A stretch of DNA of 34,955 nucleotides from Actinomycetota bacterium (GTDB lineage: Bacteria; Actinomycetota; UBA4738; HRBIN12), in assembly GCA_021325015.1 (NCBI GenBank), contig JAJPHY010000088.1:1-34955 (forward strand), in the 5' to 3' direction. A program made the translations under genes and the position numbers. Position 1 is the stretch's first letter. Every line of letters begins with the position of its first letter. Below the pieces are notes generated by a model. The model worked only from the letters and a program-made list of their open reading frames with translations, ran no database searches and was not told the origin of the DNA. Below, in pieces: positions 15,773-25,807 of this stretch.

Positions 15773-17493
15773 GAGGGCTGGGCCGCGGCCACCTTCCGCC
15801 GCTCCTCCTCCTGGAGGACGCGGCGCAGGACCTTGCCGATCATCGTCTCGGGGAGCGAGTCGCGGAACTCGATCTGCTTGGGCACGCGGTAGGCGGCGAG
15901 CCCCTGCGCCGGGTCGCGGGCCCACGCGATGATCTCCGCGGGGGTCGCCGTCTCGCCCGGCCGCAGGACGACGAACGCCTTGACCGCCTCGCCGGTCTTC
16001 TCGCTCGGAACGCCGATCACGCACACCTTCGCGATCTTCGGGTGCCGGTACAGGACCTCCTCGACCTCGGTCGGGTACACGTTGTAGCCGGAGACGATGA
16101 TCATCTCCTTGATCCGGTCGACGATGCGGAAGTACCCGTCCGGGTCCATCACCGCGACGTCCCCGGTGTGCAGCCAGCCGTTGCGGATCGTGAGGGCGGT
16201 CTCCTCGGGACGGTTCCAGTACCCGAGCATGACCTGCGGACCTCGAACGCAGAGCTCGCCGGGCTGGCCCGGACCCACCTCGCGCTCGGGGTCGTCGAGC
16301 GCGACGATCTTGCACTCGGTGTCGGGGAGCGGCATGCCGATCGTGCCCGGCCGCGCGCGTCCGTCGATGGGATTGGCGTGCGTGACCGGGGAGGCCTCGG
16401 TGAGACCGTAGCCCTCGACCAGCTCCGCCCCCCCGGTGACCTCACGGAACGCGTCCGCGACCGCCTTCGGCAGCGGCGCCGCGCCCGACACACACGCCTT
16501 GACCGCGCGCAGATCGTACTTGCGGGTCTCTGGCGACTCGTTCAGGTGCTGGTACAGCCTCGGGACGCCCGGGAACAGCGACGGCTTCTCCTTCGACAGC
16601 GCCTTCAGAACCATCCCGAGATCGAACCGGGGAACGAGCACGAGCTTCACACCCGCGAGCACTCCCAGATTCAACTCGGTCGTCATTCCGTACGAGTGGA
16701 AGAACGGGAGCACGCACATGATCCCGTCCTCACCCTCGACGATGTTCGAGAACCAGGCGCGGCACTGCATCGCGTTCGCGACGAGGTTGAAGTGCGAGAG
16801 CATTGCGCCCTTGGACGGGCCCGTCGTTCCGCCCGTGTAGATGAAGCCGGCCGGGTCGGTCCTCGGGTCCACCGTCGCGATCGGCGGTGGGGCGCCGGCC
16901 GAGCGGATCAGGTCCGACCACCACGACACCGCGGCCGAGGCCGGTACCGGCGGCCAGGGCTTGCCCTCGTGCTTCGCCTCCTTGCGGAAGCGGATCGGCG
17001 CGAGCTGCTTGAGGGGGAACCGCATGTAGTCCGTGATCCGGGTCGTCACCACGTGATCGACCCCGATCCTCGCGAACACGTCGGCGAAGCTCGGATACAG
17101 CTGGTCGAGCACGACGACGACCCGCACGCCGGCGTCCCGGAGCTGGTGCTCCATCTCCCGCTGGGCGTAGAGGGGGTTGTTGCCCACGACGATCGCGCCC
17201 AGCCTGACGATGGCGTAGTAGGCGATCACGTACTGCGGGCAGTTCGGCAGCACGAGCCCCACGCGGTCGCCCTTCGCGACGCCGAGGCCGGCGAGCGCCG
17301 CCGAGAACCGCTCCACCTCGCGCAGGAGGTACCGGTAGGACATCCGCCGGCCGAACCACGCCATCGACGGGCGCGTGGGGAAGCGCCGAGCCGCCGAGTC
17401 GAGCAACGAGAACAGCGAGATCTCCGGGTACGGCTCGAGGGTGCGGGGGACCTCGGGCGCGTAGTGCTCGAACCAAGGACGATGCTGGGTCAC
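15769..17493 (-). CDS. fadD: Long-chain acyl-CoA synthetase (AMP-forming)
   Basis: Activates a fatty or other carboxylic acid with ATP and CoA. The 574-residue protein carries the adenylation motifs in order: P-loop YTGGTTGPSKGA (219-230), GYGLTEASP, the GWLHTGD motif, the hinge RIVDRIKEMIIVSG-NVYPTEVE, and a C-terminal lysine in IGKVLRRVLQ. GTG 17493 is the only clear start. Upstream, AATGAT lies 6 nt before the GTG, so this gene too may be leaderless. It diverges from the Ntn-hydrolase gene over 68 bp and is translationally coupled to the GNAT gene. FadD is a family-level name; chain-length preference cannot be read. Confidence 0.88.
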   Translation of the reverse strand: MTQHRPWFEHYAPEVPRTLEPYPEISLFSLLDSAARRFPTRPSMAWFGRRMSYRYLLREVERFSAALAGLGVAKGDRVGLVLPNCPQYVIAYYAIVRLGAIVVGNNPLYAQREMEHQLRDAGVRVVVVLDQLYPSFADVFARIGVDHVVTTRITDYMRFPLKQLAPIRFRKEAKHEGKPWPPVPASAAVSWWSDLIRSAGAPPPIATVDPRTDPAGFIYTGGTTGPSKGAMLSHFNLVANAMQCRAWFSNIVEGEDGIMCVLPFFHSYGMTTELNLGVLAGVKLVLVPRFDLGMVLKALSKEKPSLFPGVPRLYQHLNESPETRKYDLRAVKACVSGAAPLPKAVADAFREVTGGAELVEGYGLTEASPVTHANPIDGRARPGTIGMPLPDTECKIVALDDPEREVGPGQPGELCVRGPQVMLGYWNRPEETALTIRNGWLHTGDVAVMDPDGYFRIVDRIKEMIIVSGYNVYPTEVEEVLYRHPKIAKVCVIGVPSEKTGEAVKAFVVLRPGETATPAEIIAWARDPAQGLAAYRVPKQIEFRDSLPETMIGKVLRRVLQEEERRKVAAAQPS

Positions 17494-17545
17494 GCTGGAA
17501 TCATTTCAGAACCGGCGGCCGACGCTCAATCCGCCGCCAAGCCGG

Positions 17546-17551
17546 TAGGCT
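17546..17551 (+). promoter_or_regulatory. Leaderless -10 box (TAGGCT) for the penicillin-acylase family gene
   Basis: GGTAGGCT lies 10 nt before ATG 17562 with no Shine-Dalgarno between. It sits in the 68-bp divergent region shared with fadD. Confidence 0.5.
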
Positions 17552-17561
17552 CCACGTCGGG

Positions 17562-19901
17562 ATGGCCGGCTGGCTGGAGCAGATGCGAGAGAGGGCGCGC
17601 GCCGCCCTGCCCCCGGTCGGCGGCGAGCTTCGCGTGGCCGGCCTCTCGGCCCCGGTCGAGGTGATCCGCGACCGCTGGGGCGTCCCGCACATCTACGCCG
17701 AGAGCACGGACGACCTGTTCGTCGCGCAGGGGTACGTCGTCGCCTCGGAACGCCTGTTCCAGATCGACTCGGCGCTCCGGCTGGCGGGCGGCCGCCTCGC
17801 GACGATGTTCGCCGACCTCGTGCTGCCGATGGACCGGTTCGCCCGGACCGTCGGCTGGAACCGCGCCGGCGCGAGGATCGCGGCCGCCTACGACGACCGG
17901 TCGCGGCGGATGGTGGAGGCCTTCCGCGCCGGGGTGCGCGCCTGGCTCGAGACCATGCCGGCGCCGCCGGTCGAGTACTCGGTGCTCGGGCTCGAACCGG
18001 AGGTGCCCGACGACGACGGCTCGTGGGCCGCGGCGGTCGTGTTCGTCGGCTGGGGCCTGTCGGCCAACTGGGACAACGAGCTGCTCCGGGCCGAGATCGC
18101 CGAGCGCCTCGGCTGGGAGGCCGTGCTGGACCTGTTCCCCGACCTTCCGACCGAGCCCGGACCCGTGATCGCCGGCAAGCGGCACGGCGGCGTCTCGGGG
18201 CTCGACCTGCTGAACGCCGCGCCGGCGCGCCGGCCCGGACAGGGCTCGAACAACTGGGTCGTGGCTGGCTCGAGGACCGAGAGCGGCAGGCCGCTGCTGG
18301 CGAACGACCCGCATCTCGTCGTGCAGACGCCGTCGGTGTGGTTCGAAATCCACCTGTCGGCGCCCGGTTACGAGGCCTCGGGGGTCGCCCTGCCGTTCGC
18401 GCCGGGGGTGGTGATCGGCCACACGCCCCACCACGCGTGGGGGCTCACCAACGTCGGCGGCGACACCCAGGACCTGTACCTCGAGCGGCTGAACGAGGAC
18501 CGGACGGCGGCGTTGTACGAGGGTGCGTGGGAGCCCCTCGCGATCCACCGCGAGGAGATCCGCGTCCGCGGCCGGGCCGAGCCGGAGGTGCTCGAGGTTC
18601 GCGAGACGCGCCACGGCCCCATCCTGGACTCCTACGTCGTCGGCGTCGCGCAACCGACGGTCGTGGAGGGAGGGATCCACGAGACCTACGCGCTGCGGTG
18701 GATCGGGCACGAGCACGCGATCCCGCCCTCGGTCCTGCTCGACCTGGCGGCGGCGCGCTCCTTCGAGGAGTTCCGGCGGGCGGTGAGTCGCTGGGCCTGC
18801 CCCGGCCAGAACGTCGTCTACGCGGACGTCGACGGCACGATCGGTTACCAGTGCACCGGCCTGTACCCGGTGCGGCGCAAGGGTGACGGAACCGTGCCGG
18901 TACCTGGGTGGACGGCCGAGTTCGAGTGGGACGGGTTCGTGCCGTTCGAGGATCTCCCCTGGTGCGAGAACCCGGAAGAGGGATTCCTCGCGACCGCAAA
19001 CAACAAGATCCACGACGAGGGGTACCCGTATCTGATCGGCAGGGACTTCCTGCCGCCGTTCCGCGCCCGGCGGATCGTCGAACTCCTCACGACGACCGAG
19101 CGGCACACGGTGGAGACGTTCGCGGCGATGCAGGCCGACACGGTCTCGATTCCCGCGCGCGAGATCGCAGCCCGGCTCGCCGCGGTGGAGCCGGCCGACG
19201 ACCGGCAGGCGCGCGCGATCGCCCTCCTGGAGGGCTGGGACGGCGACCTCGCCGCCGACTCGTCCGCGGCATGCCTCTACCAAGTCTGGTCGAAGCACAT
19301 CGCTCGCGCCGTGCTGCTCCCGCGCCTGGGGGAGGAGCTGTTCACGCACTACTACGGGCGTCGCGAGTGGACCAACGCCTTCCAGGTGCAGGTGCTCCCG
19401 AACCTCCTCGACTACCCGAGCGCGCGATGGTTCGGCGCCCCCGGTCGCGCCGCGCGCGATCGGGTCCTGCGCGAGGCGCTCGACGCCGCCCTCGACGAGC
19501 TCGAGCGATCGCTCGGCGAGGATCGCGCCGCCTGGCGGTGGGGCGCGCTCCACCGCGCCGTGTTCGCCGGCCCGCTCGCGCTGATCGAGGACCTCTCCCC
19601 CCTGTTCACCGCCGGCGTGGTCGAGACGGGCGGGGACGAGCAGACGATCTGGCAGGGCGCGTTCGAGCCCGGGTCCTCGTACGACGTCGTCGTGCTCCCC
19701 TCGTGGCGGCAGGTCGTCGACCTCGGCGACCTCGAGGCCTCGGTGGGCGTCCACACGACCGGACAGTCCGGCAACCCCGCGTCCCCGCACTGGAACGACC
19801 AGCTCGCCCTCTGGGCCCGCGGCGAGCACCATCCCGTGCCGATCGCGCGCGAGCGGGTGGAGGCGAGCGCCGAGTCCTCGACCACCCTCGTCCCGCGGTA
19901 A
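17562..19901 (+). CDS. Penicillin-acylase family Ntn-hydrolase (amide or N-acyl-homoserine-lactone acylase)
   Basis: A 779-residue precursor of the penicillin amidase family, which self-cleaves into two chains and hydrolyses amide bonds. The cleavage and nucleophile site is GQGSNNWVV, with Ser229 expected to become the N-terminus of the large chain. Predicted chains are about 228 and 551 residues. N-terminal VIRDRWGVPHIYAES and QGYVVASERLFQID, and later NDPHL and HTPHHAWGLTN, are family hallmarks. Unlike most relatives, no signal peptide is evident (MAGWLEQMRERARAAL), suggesting a cytoplasmic location or another export route. Substrates in the family include beta-lactam side chains and acyl-homoserine lactones. 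The divergent acyl-CoA ligase could reuse the released acid. Confidence 0.88.
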   Translation: MAGWLEQMRERARAALPPVGGELRVAGLSAPVEVIRDRWGVPHIYAESTDDLFVAQGYVVASERLFQIDSALRLAGGRLATMFADLVLPMDRFARTVGWNRAGARIAAAYDDRSRRMVEAFRAGVRAWLETMPAPPVEYSVLGLEPEVPDDDGSWAAAVVFVGWGLSANWDNELLRAEIAERLGWEAVLDLFPDLPTEPGPVIAGKRHGGVSGLDLLNAAPARRPGQGSNNWVVAGSRTESGRPLLANDPHLVVQTPSVWFEIHLSAPGYEASGVALPFAPGVVIGHTPHHAWGLTNVGGDTQDLYLERLNEDRTAALYEGAWEPLAIHREEIRVRGRAEPEVLEVRETRHGPILDSYVVGVAQPTVVEGGIHETYALRWIGHEHAIPPSVLLDLAAARSFEEFRRAVSRWACPGQNVVYADVDGTIGYQCTGLYPVRRKGDGTVPVPGWTAEFEWDGFVPFEDLPWCENPEEGFLATANNKIHDEGYPYLIGRDFLPPFRARRIVELLTTTERHTVETFAAMQADTVSIPAREIAARLAAVEPADDRQARAIALLEGWDGDLAADSSAACLYQVWSKHIARAVLLPRLGEELFTHYYGRREWTNAFQVQVLPNLLDYPSARWFGAPGRAARDRVLREALDAALDELERSLGEDRAAWRWGALHRAVFAGPLALIEDLSPLFTAGVVETGGDEQTIWQGAFEPGSSYDVVVLPSWRQVVDLGDLEASVGVHTTGQSGNPASPHWNDQLALWARGEHHPVPIARERVEASAESSTTLVPR

Positions 19902-19904
19902 CCT
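19899..19904 (+). promoter_or_regulatory. Leaderless -10 box (TAACCT) for crgA, overlapping the acylase stop
   Basis: GGTAACCT lies 9 nt before ATG 19914. Its TAA is also the stop codon of the upstream acylase gene. No Shine-Dalgarno is visible. Confidence 0.5.
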
Positions 19905-19913
19905 ACCCGGGCC

Positions 19914-20159
19914 ATGCCGAAGTCGAGGTCCCGGCCCAAGGGCAGACGGCGCCCGTACCTCGCGCCTCCCACCAAGCGCAAGCCGCGGCCGAGCCCGGCC
20001 TGGTTCGGGTGGCTGATCCTCGGGGTCATGGGGCTCGGCGTGCTCGTCATCGTGCTGAACTACATGGGCCTCGTCCCCGGCGACACCCAGCAGCTCTACC
20101 TGTGGCTCGGCCTCGGCCTCATCGCGGTCGGGTTCGCCCTGGCCACCCAGCTCCGCTGA
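19914..20159 (+). CDS. crgA: Cell division protein CrgA
   Basis: Small actinobacterial membrane protein of 81 residues that works at the division septum; mycobacterial CrgA contacts FtsZ, FtsI and other divisome parts. The N-terminus is short and very basic (MPKSRSRPKGRRRPYLAPP, then TKRKPRPSPAWFG), followed by two transmembrane helices (about 31-52 and 61-79) ending in LGLGLIAVGFALATQLR. This arrangement and the PKS-RP...KPSP-W pattern match the CrgA family closely. The gene is monocistronic by appearance, with its own TAACCT box. In M. tuberculosis crgA lies close to pknB-pbpA-rodA-pstP, as here but nearer. Confidence 0.92.
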   Translation: MPKSRSRPKGRRRPYLAPPTKRKPRPSPAWFGWLILGVMGLGVLVIVLNYMGLVPGDTQQLYLWLGLGLIAVGFALATQLR

Positions 20160-20217
20160 CGCCGATCCCCGCTCGCTGGCCACCGCGGCCCCCTGGGCCA
20201 TCGGGATCACCCCATCG

Positions 20218-20280
20218 AATCACACCGGTGTGAGTTCCCACAGCTGTGGACGGGCCTGTGGAAGATCACACCAATGTGAT
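20218..20280. promoter_or_regulatory. Two related palindromes with ATCACACC-nn-TGTGA core
   Basis: The first contains the perfect 14-bp palindrome TCACACCGGTGTGA (20220-20233). The second, ATCACACCAATGTGAT (20265-20280), has perfect 6-bp outer arms and a degenerate centre. They share ATCACACC--TGTGA and their centres are 46 bp apart. They resemble paired binding sites of a dimeric regulator but lie between two convergent genes. Confidence 0.5.
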
Positions 20281-20347
20281 TCGCCTGTGGAAAACGGAGC
20301 CCCCGAACGGCGCGGTGCGCGGGGACAACCTGCCCACCGCCTGTGGA
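20245..20347. other. Cluster of DnaA-box-like TGTGGA motifs
   Basis: Four CTGTGGA motifs in the same orientation occur at 20245 (TGTGGACGG), 20257 (TGTGGAAGA), 20286 (TGTGGAAAA) and 20342 (TGTGGATGG). A facing CCCACA at 20237-20242 makes the palindrome CCACAGCTGTGG. The third, read as TTTTCCACA, differs from the TTATCCACA box at one position. The rest of the 20160-20362 gap shows no gene. Confidence 0.45.
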
Positions 20348-20362
20348 TGGCTGGGGAAAACC

Positions 20363-20625
20363 CTACGAGCGCGACTCGCCTGCCGCCGGGCGGTGGACCA
20401 CCTCCATCGGCTCGCCGCAGTGGCGGGGGATCTGGAGCTCGCCGAGGCGCGTCACTCGGAACTCGGTGCCGCACTCGCGGCAGACCAGGAACACCGCCAG
20501 ATCCTCGACGTCCTCGACCTCCGGCCGCTCTTCCCGCCCCGGCCCCGAGGCCGCCCGGAGGGCCTTCATCCCCACCCACGCGATGAGCACCGCCATCGCG
20601 ACGGCCGTGAGAACCACCCACCAGC

Positions 20626-20629
<4 letters not shown>
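20363..20629 (-). CDS. Small membrane protein with a C-terminal zinc-ribbon-like domain, coupled to the thiolase
   Basis: An 88-residue protein hidden inside a longer ORF-track entry. GTG 20629 overlaps the thiolase stop as GTGA, giving VSWWVVLTAVAMAVLIAWVGMK, an N-terminal transmembrane helix (about 3-21). An acidic linker follows, then C50-x2-C53 (CRECGTEF) and H70-C71 (PRHCGEPM), a rubredoxin/zinc-ribbon-like spacing that could bind one metal ion. The translational coupling suggests stoichiometric expression with the thiolase, perhaps as a membrane tether or a scaffold, but that is inference. I do not recognise a named family. Confidence 0.75.
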
Positions 20630-23399
<2,770 letters not shown>

Positions 23400-23407
23400 C
23401 TCCGAGA

Positions 23408-23434
23408 GGAACTATTCCGTGACGGACTAGTTCT
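23408..23434. terminator. Bidirectional terminator between gdhA and the SRPBCC gene
   Basis: GAACTA-t-TCCG-tga-CGGA-c-TAGTTC forms a 10-bp stem with one internal mismatch. It lies 9 nt after the gdhA stop and contains the stop codon of the convergent SRPBCC gene. No long T-run follows on either strand. Confidence 0.55.
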
Positions 23435-23798
23435 GAAGCACGCGGTCGAGCGCGACCCGGGCGATCGGCACGCAGGCAAGCGGCAGGGGGCCCGGCCCGG
23501 TGATCACCATGCCGGCGCGCCCTTCCCAGATCTCGTGCTCGACGCGCAGGTGGATCGGACCGGCGGCGAGCGACCAGGTCCACCGTCCGCCGGGTCGGTC
23601 GACGTCGAGGACCTCGAACCGCACCCGCACGCCCAGCCGGGCGTGGATCTCGCCCTCGAGGCCCGGACGGAGCGGGCCGTCGGCCAGGAGCGCGCGAACG
23701 CCGGGCGCCCACTCACGCCAGCGTGCGGGATCGTCGTAGCGCGCCCAGATCCGGTACTTGCTCGCGGGTCCTCGGCGACGCACGCGGACCGTGGCCAT
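23427..23798 (-). CDS. SRPBCC-superfamily (polyketide cyclase/START-like) protein
   Basis: A 123-residue protein with the look of the SRPBCC hydrophobic-pocket fold: a start strand (MATVRVRRRGPASKYRIWARYDDPARWREWAPGV), a GLEGEIHARLGVRVRFEVLDVD middle, and a C-terminal helix (CVPIARVALDRVLQ). The DDPARWREWAPGV segment is the typical W/P-containing turn of the family. Members bind lipids, aromatic polyketides or other ligands, and some act as hydratases. It starts 10 nt after the S9 peptidase stop, so the two probably share a transcript. Specific ligand unknown. Confidence 0.72.
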   Translation of the reverse strand: MATVRVRRRGPASKYRIWARYDDPARWREWAPGVRALLADGPLRPGLEGEIHARLGVRVRFEVLDVDRPGGRWTWSLAAGPIHLRVEHEIWEGRAGMVITGPGPLPLACVPIARVALDRVLQN

Positions 23799-23808
23799 GG
23801 CGCTCGGG

Positions 23809-25617
23809 TCAGCGGGGGACGTGGCGGAGCAGGAAGTCGAGCACCGCCCGCCACTGCCGGAGCTCCTCCTCGATCACGTGGGAGGAGTGTCCGGCCCCGT
23901 AGGTGTACAGCTCGGCGATGCCGCCGCGCGCGCGCAGGGCGTTCACGTACGCCATCGCCTGATCGGGCGGACAGCGCGTGTCGTGCTCGCCGACCAGGAA
24001 CAGGATCGGGATCTTCACCCGGTCGATGTAGGTGATGGGGTTTCGCTCGCGCACGAGCTCGGGCACCTCGTGGATCGTGCCCCCGAGGAGGCTGCGGTCG
24101 TACGCCTGGAGCGACGGCGCCTCCTCGTCGTAGGCCTGGGTGTAGTCGCCGACGGGCACCCCGGCGACCGCCGCGACGAACCGGTCCGGATGCAGCCCCG
24201 CCGCGAGCAGGGTCGTGTACCCGCCCCACGACCAGCCGCCGATGACCACCCGCGCGGGGTCGGCGATCCCGCGGGCGACCAGGTCGTCGAGGCCGGCCAC
24301 GACGTCCTCCACCTCGGGGAACCCGATGTCTCCGATGATGTGGTCCCGCCACTCGCGCCCGTACCCGGTCGAGCCGCGGTAGTTCACCATGCCGACGGCG
24401 AACCCGTGGTCGACGAGCATCTGGACGTCCGGCCACCAGCCGTCCCCGTACAGCCAGCTCGGCCCTCCGTGCACCTTGAGATACGTCGGGAACGGGCCGG
24501 GGCCCTCCGGCGTCACGACGAACCCGTGCACCCGGTCGCCGGCCGGGTTGACGAACGTCCAGGACCGGTAGGGGGCACCCTCGACCACCCCCTCCCCCGG
24601 CTCGGGGACGAGGATCTCCTCCCCGCGGTCGTCGAGGATCCTCGAGGCCCGCTCTCCGCGCTCGACCCGGTACCAGACCCGCCCCTCGGGGCGTACCCGG
24701 GCGCCGAAGACCTGCCCGCGGACTCCGGGGATCTCGAGCGTGCCGCTGGTCGCGAGGTCGTATCGGAGCAGCTCGTCGCGTCCCAGGAAGCGGTGGAGGA
24801 CCAGGATCGAGCGCGCGTCCGGCCACCAGTCGAGCGGCACCACCTCGCCCGGCAGGTCGAACGCGAGGTCGACGCGGGAGCCGGTCGCGGGATTCCAGAT
24901 CGCCGGCCGCGTGAGGTTCTCGCGCTCGTGGCAGAGGAGCAGGCGCTCGTCCCCTGGAACGGGGGACCAGGCGATCGCGGTCACGGAGTTCTTTGGCCCG
25001 TCCGCAAGGGTTCCCGCGACCTCGCCGGTCCGCGGGTCGACCACGAGGAGGGCGCGGTGGATGTTGTCCCCCGCCTGCGCGGTGTCGATGCAAAGGAGCG
25101 CCTCGTCGGAGGAGAGCGCACCGAGCTCGAAGCCCTCGAGCTCGCTCTCGAAGGTCCCCAGCACGAGCATGTCGACGTCCCGATGGACCTCTTTTGCCGG
25201 ACCCCCCTCCTCCGAGACGTAGACGGCGAACCCCGACCGGTCGGCGATCGCCGCCGCGACCAGCGTCGGGCCGACCGCCAGGCCGCTCGGCCACCCGTCC
25301 GGCACGCCGGGGAGGAGGGGCTCGGGCTCCCCGCCGTCGAACGGGGTCGCCATCCACCGGCCGGACTCGTCCCCGGAGTCGTCCCGGAACCAGAGCACGC
25401 GCTCCCCGCGGCGGTCGACGGTCGCGATCGTGACGCCGATGGGCTCGTCGGTGATTCGACGCCGGACCCCGGTGGCCCGGTCCCAGGCCACGGCCTGGGC
25501 CGCCCCCGACTCGTTCGAGACGGTCACCAGCCGGTCCGGCGCGTCCGGCGACCAGTGGGGCAGGTGGATCGTCGGCGTGAGCAACCGCCGCTCCCAGACC
25601 GGCCTGTCGACGCTCAT
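23809..25617 (-). CDS. S9-family prolyl oligopeptidase-like peptidase (acylaminoacyl-peptidase type)
   Basis: Serine peptidase of 602 residues: an N-terminal beta-propeller (about 1-330, with repeated strand motifs such as DRATGVRRRITDE, GRWMATPFDGGEPEPLLPG) and a C-terminal alpha/beta hydrolase. The triad is Ser463 in GGWSWGGY, Asp546 in GEHDTRCPP and His577 in GAGHSSH. NYRGSTGYGREWRD and KVHGGPSW (oxyanion region) are typical of S9C enzymes that remove acylated or plain dipeptides from short peptides. No signal peptide is seen, so a cytosolic location is likely. ATG 25617 is chosen from MSVDRPVW and the TAGGCT box; the ORF-track entry is longer by a shadow. Confidence 0.9.
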   Translation of the reverse strand: MSVDRPVWERRLLTPTIHLPHWSPDAPDRLVTVSNESGAAQAVAWDRATGVRRRITDEPIGVTIATVDRRGERVLWFRDDSGDESGRWMATPFDGGEPEPLLPGVPDGWPSGLAVGPTLVAAAIADRSGFAVYVSEEGGPAKEVHRDVDMLVLGTFESELEGFELGALSSDEALLCIDTAQAGDNIHRALLVVDPRTGEVAGTLADGPKNSVTAIAWSPVPGDERLLLCHERENLTRPAIWNPATGSRVDLAFDLPGEVVPLDWWPDARSILVLHRFLGRDELLRYDLATSGTLEIPGVRGQVFGARVRPEGRVWYRVERGERASRILDDRGEEILVPEPGEGVVEGAPYRSWTFVNPAGDRVHGFVVTPEGPGPFPTYLKVHGGPSWLYGDGWWPDVQMLVDHGFAVGMVNYRGSTGYGREWRDHIIGDIGFPEVEDVVAGLDDLVARGIADPARVVIGGWSWGGYTTLLAAGLHPDRFVAAVAGVPVGDYTQAYDEEAPSLQAYDRSLLGGTIHEVPELVRERNPITYIDRVKIPILFLVGEHDTRCPPDQAMAYVNALRARGGIAELYTYGAGHSSHVIEEELRQWRAVLDFLLRHVPR

Positions 25618-25625
25618 CGAGGCAG

Positions 25626-25631
25626 AGCCTA
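25626..25631 (-). promoter_or_regulatory. Leaderless -10 box (TAGGCT) for the S9 peptidase
   Basis: On the minus strand GGTAGGCT lies 8 nt before ATG 25617. No Shine-Dalgarno intervenes. It is nearly identical to the box of the penicillin-acylase family gene. Confidence 0.52.
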
Positions 25632-25732
25632 CCAAGGCGCGGCGCCTCGCTTGCCCGGCGTTCGGACAGCCCGCCCGAGCTGGAGGTCGTCCCGGCGCCC
25701 ACCGAGCACTCTTCCCCGGTCGACGGCACCGG

Positions 25733-25761
25733 TTGACGGCCGTGGTCCCCGCGGGTATCAC
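25733..25761 (+). promoter_or_regulatory. Sigma-A type promoter of the glycosyltransferase
   Basis: TTGACG (25733-25738), exactly 17 bp, then TATCAC (25756-25761). The predicted start near 25768 leaves a leader of about 40 nt with GGGAGGAGACC before GTG 25808. Confidence 0.65.
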
Positions 25762-25807
25762 TCGCGTCCACGTCACAAAGCGTCCACATCCAGCGGGAGG
25801 AGACCGA

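Noticed and set aside
17526-20210. 894-residue minus-strand ORF opposite the acylase and crgA
   Set aside because: Antisense shadow; low-complexity charged composition, and both plus-strand genes have strong family motifs.
20218-20347. CRISPR, dif or parS site in the repeat cluster
   Set aside because: Spacing is irregular and repeats are too short for CRISPR. No match to the TGTTTCACGTGAAACA parS core or a XerC/XerD dif arrangement was seen.
20220-20621. Minus- and plus-strand ORFs across the convergent gap (133, 118 and 217 residues)
   Set aside because: They overlap the zinc-ribbon and thiolase genes out of frame and have shadow-like composition. The gap is better explained by DNA sites.
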